DNA of 10,032 nucleotides from Planctomycetota bacterium (GTDB taxonomy: Bacteria > Planctomycetota > Planctomycetia > Isosphaerales > Isosphaeraceae), in the NCBI GenBank assembly GCA_021777685.1, contig JAJYDH010000212.1, positions 1-10,032 of the forward strand. Reading direction: 5' to 3'. The translations under genes and the position numbers were made by a program. The notes beneath the pieces are model-generated. The model made no database searches. It was not told the DNA's origin and saw only the letters and a program-made list of their open reading frames with translations. Position 1 is the first letter of the stretch. Every line of letters begins with the position of its first letter. Positions 1 to 6,151 of this stretch are shown piece after piece.

Positions 1-330
1 GGCTACAAGACCCAGGTCATGGGCGCGAGCTTCCGCCGGGTCGAGCAGATCTCCCACCTGGCCGGGTGCGACCTGCTGACCATCAGCCCCGACCTCCTGG
101 AGAAGATGGCCGCGACCGAGGGCGAGATCAAGCCCGCACTGACCGTCGAAGGCGCCAAGGCCAGCGACGCCAGGAAGATCGAGATGGACGAGAAGACCTT
201 CCGCTGGATGCACAACGAGGACGCGATGGCCGAGGAGAAGCTGAGCGAGGGCATCCGCAAGTTCTACGCGGACGCCCGCAAGCTCGAGGCGTTCTCCAAG
301 ACCCTCGTCGCCGAGAAGGTCGGGAGCTGA
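1..330 (+). CDS. tal: Transaldolase, C-terminal fragment (cut by window start)
   Basis: Only the last 109 residues are visible. The reading frame is open from base 1 and ends at TGA 328-330. Transaldolase is the cytosolic pentose-phosphate enzyme that moves a dihydroxyacetone unit between sedoheptulose-7-phosphate and glyceraldehyde-3-phosphate through a Schiff-base lysine. That lysine lies upstream of the window and cannot be checked. The visible part carries recognisable C-terminal landmarks of the TalB-type family: MGASFRRVEQISHLAGCDLL (compare MGASFR..eIleLaGCD.LTI in TalB), LTISPDLLEKM, FRWMHNEDAMAEEKLSEGIR and the final helix FYADARKLEAF. Base use matches its neighbours and I see no frameshift. 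The gene converges on the amidotransferase-like gene that ends at 670. A perfect 10-bp hairpin starts 29 bases after the stop. Confidence 0.93.
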   Translation, partial: GYKTQVMGASFRRVEQISHLAGCDLLTISPDLLEKMAATEGEIKPALTVEGAKASDARKIEMDEKTFRWMHNEDAMAEEKLSEGIRKFYADARKLEAFSKTLVAEKVGS

Positions 331-359
331 CCGAGATCGTGCCGTCGGATGCGGCTCGC

Positions 360-385
360 CCGCGATCCCCGGATCGGGATCGCGG
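360..385 (+). terminator. Hairpin just after transaldolase, terminator-like without U-tract
   Basis: CCGCGATCCC (360-369) and GGGATCGCGG (376-385) are perfect inverted repeats, 10 bp around a 6-base loop. They begin 29 bases after the transaldolase stop. No T-run follows, so this is either an RNA-stabilising 3' end hairpin or a U-less terminator. The position supports a 3' end role. The mechanism is inferred. Confidence 0.45.
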
Positions 386-469
386 CGGCCTCGTCCGGCC
401 GGCCGGCGACTCCCGGCGAGACGGCCATGACCCGTTCGAGAGTCGGCCCGGCCGGCGGGAATGAATCGA

Positions 470-594
470 GGACGGGGAAGGTTTGCCCGCCGGGTGTGTC
501 TGCGACGACACGAACCTCGCCCATCCGTGAGCGCGGCGTCCCCGGCGGACGGCGGCAGGATCTCCTCGCCGTCCCTTCCCCGTCCCTTTTTTTT
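470..594 (+). terminator. Multi-stem element closed by a 12-bp stem and T8: complex terminator or small RNA
   Basis: GGACGGGGAAGG (470-481) pairs perfectly with CCTTCCCCGTCC (574-585). One base later comes T8 (587-594), by far the longest T-run in this GC-rich region. Inside the closing stem further stems can form: CCGCCGGG 487-494 with CCCGGCGG 541-548, GTGTC 496-500 with GACAC 507-511, and GGACGGCG 547-554 with CGCCGTCC 567-574. Stems at 541-548, 547-554 and 574 share a base or two, so not all can form at full length together. A stem directly followed by a U-tract on the plus strand is the layout of an intrinsic terminator for transaldolase. The extra internal stems also allow a separate structured RNA of about 125 nt. 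Confidence 0.5.
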
Positions 595-609
595 CGGACT
601 TGTTTCGAT

Positions 610-631
610 GGGCCGCGAGAGGGCGCGGCCC
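610..631 (-). terminator. Hairpin downstream of the amidotransferase-like gene
   Basis: GGGCCGCG (610-617) and CGCGGCCC (624-631) form a perfect 8-bp stem with a 6-base loop, 38 bases beyond the stop of the minus-strand gene ending at 670. On the minus strand it is followed by an A-rich stretch, not a T-run. If it terminates, it does so without a U-tract or with Rho. Confidence 0.35.
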
Positions 632-669
632 CTTGCTGCGGGAGTGGATCGACCGTCGGCCGGTCGGGC

Positions 670-1422
670 TCAGCCGACCTTGGCGAGCGCCGGGACGCTC
701 CGAGTCGAGGCGGCGGCCTCCGTGAAGGCCTCGATGAGCTGCATGTCGAGGGAGATGTTCCCCTCGTTCTCGGGGTGCCACTGGACCCCGACGACCCACC
801 AGCCCGGGTCCTTGCCCTCGAACGCCTCGATCAGGCCGTCGGGGGCGACGGCGCCAACGCGGAAGTTCGGGGCGAGCTTGCGGATGCCCTGGTGGTGGTA
901 GCTGTTGACCCGGATCTCGCCCGGGCCGTAGATCTCCTCCATCCGGGTGCCCGGCTCCATCACGACAGTGTGACGGTGGACGCCCCCCTGCGGGTCGCGG
1001 TGGGGGATGCTCCGGGGCAGGTCTTCGGGCAGGTGGAGGTAGATCCCGCCGCCGTTGACGACGTTGAGCTGCTGCATGCCCAGGCCCACGCCGAGGACGG
1101 GCATCCGCCGCTGCTGGACCAGCTTGATCAGCAGGCGATCCGCGTTCTCGCGGCGGTCGGACATCACGGTGACGGAGGGGTGCGGGGCCAGGCCCATCTT
1201 CTTCGGGTCGAGGTCGTCGCCGCCGGTCAGGTAGACGCCGTCGAGCCGGTCGAGGATCGGCGCGAGGTCGTGCTCCTTGGTGAGCGGCGGGATGATCACG
1301 GGCAGGGCGCCGGCGGACAGGAGGCAGTCGTAGTAGCCGCTGTGCATGTAGGAATGCGGGGTGCGGCCCTTGGCGGTGGCCCGATAGTCCGCATTGATGC
1401 CGATCAGGGGGCGATTCTTCAT
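670..1422 (-). CDS. Class-I glutamine amidotransferase-like protein (peptidase C26 / PuuD-like) lacking the nucleophile Cys
   Basis: The protein has 250 residues, about the usual length of gamma-glutamyl-GABA hydrolase (PuuD) relatives. Family landmarks in order are the N-terminal strand PLIGIN (5-10), the oxyanion region YLTGGDDLDP (64-73), the nucleophile elbow PVLGVGLGMQQLNVVNGG (108-125), VNSYHHQGI (172-180) and VQWHPEN (213-219). Family enzymes use a Cys in the elbow (G-[IV]-C-x-G) with His and Glu of the HPE motif. Here His216 and Glu218 are present, but the Cys position is Gly113 (codon GGC). Hydrolysis by the normal mechanism is therefore unlikely. The protein may be a non-catalytic binder or regulator, or use different chemistry. 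The fold assignment is secure and the function is unknown. The start is well supported by AGGAAAGGAAG six bases upstream of ATG. It appears to be a single-gene unit, cytosolic, with no signal peptide. Confidence 0.85.
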   Translation of the reverse strand: MKNRPLIGINADYRATAKGRTPHSYMHSGYYDCLLSAGALPVIIPPLTKEHDLAPILDRLDGVYLTGGDDLDPKKMGLAPHPSVTVMSDRRENADRLLIKLVQQRRMPVLGVGLGMQQLNVVNGGGIYLHLPEDLPRSIPHRDPQGGVHRHTVVMEPGTRMEEIYGPGEIRVNSYHHQGIRKLAPNFRVGAVAPDGLIEAFEGKDPGWWVVGVQWHPENEGNISLDMQLIEAFTEAAASTRSVPALAKVG

Positions 1423-1428
1423 CGATGG

Positions 1429-1439
1429 CTTCCTTTCCT
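1429..1439 (-). promoter_or_regulatory. Strong ribosome binding site for the amidotransferase-like gene
   Basis: On the minus strand AGGAAAGGAAG ends six bases before ATG 1422-1420. It is purine-rich and complementary to the 16S 3' end, and it fixes the start at 1422. Confidence 0.7.
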
Positions 1440-1745
1440 GGCGTTGGCGTCAGCGAAATCCGTTCGTTGACCGCCCCGCGCGGCGTCCCTTGGTGAGGAT
1501 GCGCGAGGGCAGAAGTCGCCGGGTGGGGCGGCGGCCAAATCAAGGCGCGGCACGTCATTGCCGCGTTAGGAGGACGGCCTGGGGGGCTCCGGCCGGATCG
1601 CCTCGGGCATCATGCCGGCGGCGGCCGTCCGCGAAGGGCTGCGGACCTGGGGAAGTCCCGGGTTCATGGCACGGCTAGGGGTGACGCTTTCCGGATCGGG
1701 CTTGACTGGCCGTGGTCGGCGTCACGTCTCGTTGAAGGTAGGTGG

Positions 1746-1774
1746 AGTCTACCGGTCGCCCCACGGCAACTCAA
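1746..1774 (-). promoter_or_regulatory. Candidate sigma-70-type promoter upstream of the amidotransferase-like gene
   Basis: On the minus strand TTGAGT (1774-1769) and TAGACT (1751-1746) are separated by exactly 17 bases, each matching four of six consensus positions. An A/T-rich stretch, unusual for this region, sits directly upstream (1775-1830) like an UP element. The predicted transcript would have a leader of about 320 bases. The match could be chance, but the compositional island strengthens it. Confidence 0.35.
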
Positions 1775-1833
1775 GAAAAAACCAGGCAATCCAGGCCATT
1801 TTTATGATGATTTTGCCTCTCATTAAACGGGAA

Positions 1834-1872
1834 GCCGGGGTATCGGAATCGGGCGGATTCCCGACCCCCGGC
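1834..1872 (-). terminator. Long imperfect hairpin after the cytochrome operon
   Basis: On the minus strand GCCGGGG (1872-1866) pairs with CCCCGGC (1840-1834). GAATC (1860-1856) pairs with GATTC (1850-1846) around a 5-base loop, and TCGG/CCGA can pair between them with small bulges. It starts 27 bases after the cytochrome b-c stop at 1900 and is followed only by a short TTT (in CGTTTAATG). The position and strength suit a terminator with a weak U-tract. Confidence 0.5.
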
Positions 1873-1899
1873 CGATGAATTGTCATGCATGGAGATCAT

Positions 1900-3654
1900 T
1901 TACCTCGACCCCTTCCCGGAGCCGGGGTAATCGCCCTTGATGAAGCGGACGAGCGTGCTGATGTCGGCGTCCGTGAGCTGGCCGCCGAAAGAGGGCATCT
2001 TCTGGGCCTTCTTCTTCTCCAGGTAGCCGTAGTGGGACGGCGAGCCCGGCTCGCGGATCATCCGGGCGGCCCAGCGGGGCGAGCCCCAGGCGAAGAGGTC
2101 GGGGGCGGGTTGGATTCGCTCCGACGCGTCGCCGGGCACTCCCAGGGTATGGCACTGGGCGCATTCTCCCTCGTAGAGCTCGCGGCCCGGGTGCTCCTTC
2201 ACCCTCGGGTCGTCGAGCCATTCGGCGGGCGTGACGTCGGCGGGGATGGTCGCGAAGCTCGCGACGTAGGCCGCGACCCTGTCCAGCTCCTCGGCCGAGA
2301 GCTGGGACGACTTCTTCCACTTCGACATCCCGTTGCACTGGGGCGTCTTGCCGAAATAGGCGGGCGATCCTGGATTTTCGAGGAGCCCGCGGACCCAGGC
2401 GAGCGAGCCGTACCCCTTCAGGTCGGGGGCCGAGGGCTCGTCGGCCTTGCGGTCGCCCAGGCTGTGGCATCCCTGGCACTTCTTGCCGAAGATCTCCCCC
2501 CCCCGGTGGAGCGGGTCGAGCCCGAGGACATACGCCGAGCCCTCGGGCGGGACGCCGTTCAGGGTCGCCAGCTCGATGGCCCTCGCGGCGTCGGCGTCGG
2601 CCTTCGCCCGGTCCTTCCGGAACGTCTCGCTCCGCGCATCCTTATAGACGGCCACGCCGATGAGCACGAAGGCCGCCAGCGCCACCGTCATCATGAACGA
2701 GCACGAGGCGATGTACGCGAACTTCCGGGGGATGACCTTGTCGAGCAGCGGGAGGAGAAGCAGGCCCGTCACGATCCCGCCGGGGATGACCATCGTGGCG
2801 ATGAATTCCTTGCCCTCGAACACGTGCAGGAGCTGGTTGAGCGGCAGGAAGTACCACTCGGGCCGGGCCGGGTAGTCGGAGCTCGATGGGTCGGCCGGCG
2901 CGTCCAGGCTGTAGCCGTGGAAGGCGAGGGTCAGGGCCGCGAGGACCCCGAGCGCGGCGGACGAGGCGGCGAGGTCGTAGAGGGCCTGTCGGGGCCAGTA
3001 GGGCTCGGCCGTCTCCGACCCCGCCGGGCCGTGATAGCCGTCCTTGCCGAAGAGCACGGCGTAGGCCCACCCGCAGAGGACCAGCAGGCCGGGCAGGACC
3101 GAGACGTGCAGGGCATGGAACCGGGTGATGGTCTGGTTGCCGAATTCCGACCCGCCCAGGATCACCTTCTTGATCGCAGGGCCGACCACCGGCGTCGCGC
3201 CGGCGATGTTGGTCTCGACCATCGCCGCCCAGTATCCTCGCTGGTCCCAGGGGAGGATGTTGCCGGTCACGCCCAGGCCGAGGATCAGCAGGAACGTCCC
3301 CGCCGCCAGCCACCAGTGGACCTCGCGAGGCGCCCGGTAGGCCCCGATCAGGACCAGTCGGAGCAGGAAAAGCCCGCCCAGGACCACCGCCCCGAACGAC
3401 CCGAACCGGTGCAGGCCCCGGACGAACCAGCCCAGGTCCATCTGATAGGTGATGTAGTAGACGCTGCCCCAGGCCGTCGAGCTTGAGGGGCTATACGTGC
3501 TCATCAGGAGCAGGCCGGTGACGAGGTCGACCGCCAGGGTGCTCGCCAGGGCGAACCCGAGGGCGTGGCCCCAGCGGGCCCCTCCGGGGATCGGCCGATC
3601 GAGGACCCGCCTCGCGAGGCTCCGGAGCCCGGTCCGGTCGTCGATCCAGTTCAT
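1900..3654 (-). CDS. Cytochrome b fused to two cytochrome c domains (bc-type quinol oxidoreductase); heme bH ligands missing
   Basis: 584 residues from ATG 3654, which lies 7 bases after the Rieske stop. A TTG 15 bases upstream overlaps that stop and is less likely. Four membrane helices (about 29-51, 78-104, 114-134, 180-202) form the cytochrome b core. Three more (about 226-245, 285-304, 313-336) form the C-terminal half, with the Qo-site PEWY motif at 265-268, giving the seven-helix layout of cytochrome b6 plus subunit IV. Two cytochrome c domains follow on the periplasmic side: CQGCH 393-397 with possible Met443, and CAQCH 498-502 with possible Met553. Aligned by eye to cytochrome b6, the heme bL ligands His82 and His183 are kept. 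The partner positions for heme bH are Phe96 and Tyr198. The protein would take electrons from quinol and pass them via Rieske to its own c hemes. Loss of bH would alter or abolish the Q-cycle. Confidence 0.9.
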   Translation of the reverse strand: MNWIDDRTGLRSLARRVLDRPIPGGARWGHALGFALASTLAVDLVTGLLLMSTYSPSSSTAWGSVYYITYQMDLGWFVRGLHRFGSFGAVVLGGLFLLRLVLIGAYRAPREVHWWLAAGTFLLILGLGVTGNILPWDQRGYWAAMVETNIAGATPVVGPAIKKVILGGSEFGNQTITRFHALHVSVLPGLLVLCGWAYAVLFGKDGYHGPAGSETAEPYWPRQALYDLAASSAALGVLAALTLAFHGYSLDAPADPSSSDYPARPEWYFLPLNQLLHVFEGKEFIATMVIPGGIVTGLLLLPLLDKVIPRKFAYIASCSFMMTVALAAFVLIGVAVYKDARSETFRKDRAKADADAARAIELATLNGVPPEGSAYVLGLDPLHRGGEIFGKKCQGCHSLGDRKADEPSAPDLKGYGSLAWVRGLLENPGSPAYFGKTPQCNGMSKWKKSSQLSAEELDRVAAYVASFATIPADVTPAEWLDDPRVKEHPGRELYEGECAQCHTLGVPGDASERIQPAPDLFAWGSPRWAARMIREPGSPSHYGYLEKKKAQKMPSFGGQLTDADISTLVRFIKGDYPGSGKGSR

Positions 3655-3661
3655 GGTCGTG

Positions 3662-4189
3662 TTAAGCAAGGGGCTTCTTCTCCGCCGACTGGGGCTGGAA
3701 CCTCTCGAACCTGACGCGGACCTCGGGGTCGGCGTCGCCCGAGAGCTCGACCGGCAGGCGGTCCATCCCCCGGGCGGCGACCTCGTTGATCCGCGCCCCT
3801 TCGAGGGTGAAATTCGCCTGGTGGCACGGGCAGAGGAACGATTTCCGGTCGGGGGCGAGGGGGACGGGGCAGCTCAGGTGCGGGCATTCCGCCGAGAGCG
3901 CCACGACCGGCTCCTTCGACCCCTCGGGCTGGCGGACCAGCCAGACCGAGCCGACCGGCTCGGTGGGATACTTGACCCAGGCGTCGCGCCGCTCCGAGAG
4001 GATCGAGAACGCCTGCGGCTCGCCGACCTTGAGCCGACCGAGTCGGGTTAACGTGCGGAACTCGCCGCCGCCCGAGGACTTGCCCAGGGGGTCGAGCAGG
4101 TACTTGACGCCCGGCACGGCCACCGCCAGGGCGAACAGGTTCCCCAGCGCGATCGCGCCGAGTCGGTAGAAATCGCGTCGGTTGGGCAT
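3662..4189 (-). CDS. Rieske [2Fe-2S] iron-sulfur subunit of the bc-type complex
   Basis: 175 residues from ATG 4189. A TTG 93 bases upstream would extend the frame but lacks family sequence, whereas ATG 4189 places a twin-arginine export/anchor sequence at the very N-terminus: NRRDFYRLG (3-11) followed by a hydrophobic helix to about residue 32. The cluster ligands are complete. Box I is CPHLSC (102-107) and box II is CPCHQANF (120-127), giving Cys102, His104, Cys120, His123 and the disulfide pair Cys107/Cys122. In most high-potential Rieske proteins box II continues Gly-Ser after CPCH. Here it is Gln-Ala, removing the Ser hydroxyl that raises the potential, so a low-potential, menaquinol-adapted cluster is inferred. 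It is the first gene of an operon with the cytochrome b-c gene (7-base spacing) and would shuttle electrons from quinol to cytochrome c in the periplasm. AAAGG about nine bases upstream is a modest ribosome binding site. Confidence 0.93.
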   Translation of the reverse strand: MPNRRDFYRLGAIALGNLFALAVAVPGVKYLLDPLGKSSGGGEFRTLTRLGRLKVGEPQAFSILSERRDAWVKYPTEPVGSVWLVRQPEGSKEPVVALSAECPHLSCPVPLAPDRKSFLCPCHQANFTLEGARINEVAARGMDRLPVELSGDADPEVRVRFERFQPQSAEKKPLA

Positions 4190-4551
4190 GCGTGGGGCCT
4201 TTCGACCGGGGAGGTCGCGCACTCTCGCGGGGTTCGTCGTCGAGGGTCGGAGGGCGGGCGGTACGGTGCTGACATCCTCCAATGTACAAGGCGCGGATGG
4301 CCTCGGGAAGCCAGAGCCACCCCGGTTCCTCGCGCGCGATGACCGGTCCGGGGATCGCGAGAAATGGGGGCTCGGGGCGGCCGATCCGCCCTCTTTCCCG
4401 GGCGGATGATCGGGACCGGGCCATTTCGGGCGGGCGGCGGTCGGGTCATAATGGCGACAAGGGCGGGTCGCGGCTCGCGGCCGCCAGCTCGAAGGTCGGG
4501 TGAGTCCTCGGGTCCGGCGACGGCGCCGGCGGGTCGAAGGGTCGGGGCATC
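4190..4551. other. Divergent intergenic region between the Rieske operon and PPK2
   Basis: These 362 bases must carry promoters for both divergent units. On the plus strand CATAAT (4447-4452) matches five of six -10 positions, about 100 bases before the PPK2 start, but no good -35 element lies 17 bases upstream. On the minus strand TACATT (near 4288-4283) is a weaker -10-like site before the Rieske gene. I see no credible gene. The TTG-initiated extension of the Rieske frame to 4282 has no family content. Confidence 0.4.
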
Positions 4552-6033
4552 ATGTTCGAAACGGCGGAGCTGGGCCAGAAGGTCGACGAGGCCACTTACA
4601 TCAAGGAAGCCCCGGAGGTCCGCGCCGCCCTCCTGGAGGCCCAGCGGGAGCTGGCCGAGGCGGACATCTCCGTCGTGGTGATCGTCACGGGGGTCGGCGG
4701 CGCCGGGAAGTCGGAGACCGTCGACCTGCTCCTGGAGTGGCTCGACGCCCGGGGGATTCAGACCCACGCGATGCGCGAGCCGTCCGACGAGGAACGGCGA
4801 CGGCCGCCGATGTGGCGGTTCTGGCTCGACCTGCCGCCCAGGGGGCGGATGGGGATCTTCTTCGGGGCCTGGTACTCCCAGCCGATCCTCGACCGGGTCT
4901 TCGGCCGGACCGGAGTGGCCGAGCTCGACCAGTCGCTCGACCGGATTATCGACCTGGAGCGGATGCTCCACCGCGAGGGCGTCCTGATCGTCAAGTTCTG
5001 GCTGCACCTCTCGCGGAAGGCGCAGAAGAGGCGGATCAAGAAGCTGGAGGCCGACCCCCGCCAGCGCTGGCGGATCTTCAAGCGGGACTGGAAGCTGTTC
5101 CGCCACTACGACGCCTACCGGAGCGTCGGCGAGCATGTCCTCCGGCGGACCGGCAGCGGCGAGGCCCCCTGGCACATCGTGGAGGGGGCCGACCGGCGAT
5201 ACCGCCACCTCACCATCGCCCGGACGCTCCTCGGGTCGATCAGGGCCCGGCTCGAACAGGCCAGGGCCGCGCCGCCGGCCCCGAAGCCGGAGCCGCTCCA
5301 CCTCACCCCGCCCGAGATCAACATCATCAACCGGCTGGACATGACCCTGGCGCTCGACCCGGCCGAATACAAGGAAGAGCTGCTCCGCGCCCAGGGGGAA
5401 CTCGGCCTGCTGACCCGCCGGCTCCGCAAGAAGGAGCGCTCGCTGATCCTGGTCTTCGAGGGGCCCGACGCGGCGGGCAAAGGAGGGGCGATCCGGCGGC
5501 TGACCGCCGCGATGGACTCGCGCGATTACCGGGTCGTCACCGTGGCCGCGCCCAGCGACGAGGAGCGGGCGCGACCTTACCTCTGGCGGTTCTGGAGGGC
5601 CCTCCCCCCGCCCGGCCGGGTCACGATCTACGACCGGTCCTGGTACGGCCGGGTGCTGGTCGAGCGGGTCGAGGGGTTCGCCACGCCCGACGAGTGGCAG
5701 CGCGCCTACGAGGAGATCAACGCCTTCGAGGAGCAGTTGACCGAGTCCGGCACGATCGTCCTCAAGTTCTGGCTGGCGATCACCCCGGACGAGCAACTCC
5801 GGCGGTTCCGCGACCGCCAGGAGACCTCGTACAAGCAGTACAAGCTGACCCCCGAGGACTGGCGGAACCGCGATCGCTGGGCCTCGTATGAGGCGGCGGC
5901 CTGCGAGATGATCGAGAAGACCGGCAGCGAGTCGGCCCCCTGGGTCCTGGTCGAGGGGAACAACAAGGAATGGGCCCGGGTCAAGGTGCTCAAGGCCGTG
6001 CTCCGGAGCGTGAAGGCGGCCCTGGGAGACTGA
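4552..6033 (+). CDS. Two-domain PPK2, polyphosphate:AMP phosphotransferase type (PAP)
   Basis: 493 residues, the usual size of class II (tandem-domain) PPK2 proteins such as the roughly 500-residue polyphosphate:AMP phosphotransferases. These transfer phosphate from polyphosphate to AMP, giving ADP, in the cytosol. Two homologous P-loop kinase domains are visible. The N-terminal one has Walker A GVGGAGKS (47-54), REPSDEERRRPPMWRFW (75-91) and FFGAWYSQP (103-111). The C-terminal one has Walker A GPDAAGKGG (304-312), APSDEERARPYLWRFW (333-348) and the Walker B-like YDRSWYGR (360-367) with Asp361 and Arg362. A linker rich in Pro/Ala (about 238-252) joins them. In the N-terminal copy the Asp and Arg positions are Phe104 and Gly105, so catalysis most likely rests with the C-terminal domain, as thought for this class. 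Start ATG 4552 has only a weak GAAGG/GGGG ribosome binding region. It is divergent from the Rieske operon, with no evident partner gene. Confidence 0.92.
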   Translation: MFETAELGQKVDEATYIKEAPEVRAALLEAQRELAEADISVVVIVTGVGGAGKSETVDLLLEWLDARGIQTHAMREPSDEERRRPPMWRFWLDLPPRGRMGIFFGAWYSQPILDRVFGRTGVAELDQSLDRIIDLERMLHREGVLIVKFWLHLSRKAQKRRIKKLEADPRQRWRIFKRDWKLFRHYDAYRSVGEHVLRRTGSGEAPWHIVEGADRRYRHLTIARTLLGSIRARLEQARAAPPAPKPEPLHLTPPEINIINRLDMTLALDPAEYKEELLRAQGELGLLTRRLRKKERSLILVFEGPDAAGKGGAIRRLTAAMDSRDYRVVTVAAPSDEERARPYLWRFWRALPPPGRVTIYDRSWYGRVLVERVEGFATPDEWQRAYEEINAFEEQLTESGTIVLKFWLAITPDEQLRRFRDRQETSYKQYKLTPEDWRNRDRWASYEAAACEMIEKTGSESAPWVLVEGNNKEWARVKVLKAVLRSVKAALGD

Positions 6034-6151
6034 ACCCCGGCGTCATGCGCTGTCGATCCGACCGCCGGCGCGTTAGCCTGGTTTTCCGCGGCCGGCACGT
6101 CAGCCCCGCGATTCCACCCGACCGATCCCGGCGACCTTGGGGGGGCCGATC

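Larger units (their letters stand above)
331..669. other. Convergent intergenic region with three hairpin elements
   Basis: This 339-base stretch lies between two convergent genes and I see no credible gene in it. It holds three separate inverted-repeat structures, each annotated below: a 10-bp hairpin at 360-385, a multi-stem element at 470-594 ending in a run of eight T, and an 8-bp hairpin at 610-631. Small open frames crossing it have no recognisable content and no good ribosome binding site. Confidence 0.7.
1423..1899. other. Intergenic region between two minus-strand genes; long leader, promoter candidate and terminator hairpin
   Basis: No convincing gene is present in these 477 bases. 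From right to left on the minus strand it holds the 3' end of the cytochrome operon with a terminator-like hairpin (1834-1872), an A/T-rich island (about 1771-1830), a sigma-70-like promoter candidate (1746-1774) and a GC-rich leader of about 320 bases before the amidotransferase-like gene. Within the leader are two small perfect hairpins: CGCGGCA 1546-1552 with TGCCGCG 1559-1565, and GTCCGC 1627-1632 with GCGGAC 1641-1646. A GTGACGC/GCGTCAC inverted repeat lies at 1681-1687 and 1719-1725. I recognise no known riboswitch class. Confidence 0.6.

Noticed and set aside
610..631. Considered as an intrinsic terminator for plus-strand transcripts from transaldolase
   Set aside because: The T8 tract lies before this hairpin on the plus strand, not after it, so it cannot serve as the stem of that terminator. 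The stem at 470-585 fits instead.
128..1558. 476-codon minus-strand frame overlapping transaldolase and the amidotransferase-like gene
   Set aside because: It runs in another frame through two recognised genes and is Arg/Pro-rich. It is a composition artefact.
1640..1690. GGGTTCATGGC, suggestive of a tRNA T-loop
   Set aside because: No acceptor, D or anticodon stems can be built around it on either strand.
1612..1878. 88-codon plus-strand frame in the intergenic region
   Set aside because: It has no ribosome binding site and no recognisable sequence, and it crosses the A/T-rich island and the terminator hairpin.
1885..3486. 533-codon open frame on the plus strand opposite the cytochrome b-c gene
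   Set aside because: It is antisense to a gene with clear heme and membrane motifs. Its translation is Arg/Gly/Pro/Val-biased without motifs. Such shadows are expected where third positions are nearly all G or C.
4190..4282. N-terminal extension of the Rieske protein from a TTG at 4282
   Set aside because: The extra 31 residues have no family similarity and would bury the twin-arginine signal inside the protein. ATG 4189 fits much better.
4048..5796. 582-codon minus-strand frame opposite PPK2
   Set aside because: It lies antisense to a recognised two-domain PPK2 and runs into the Rieske gene. It is low-complexity with no domain or ribosome binding site.
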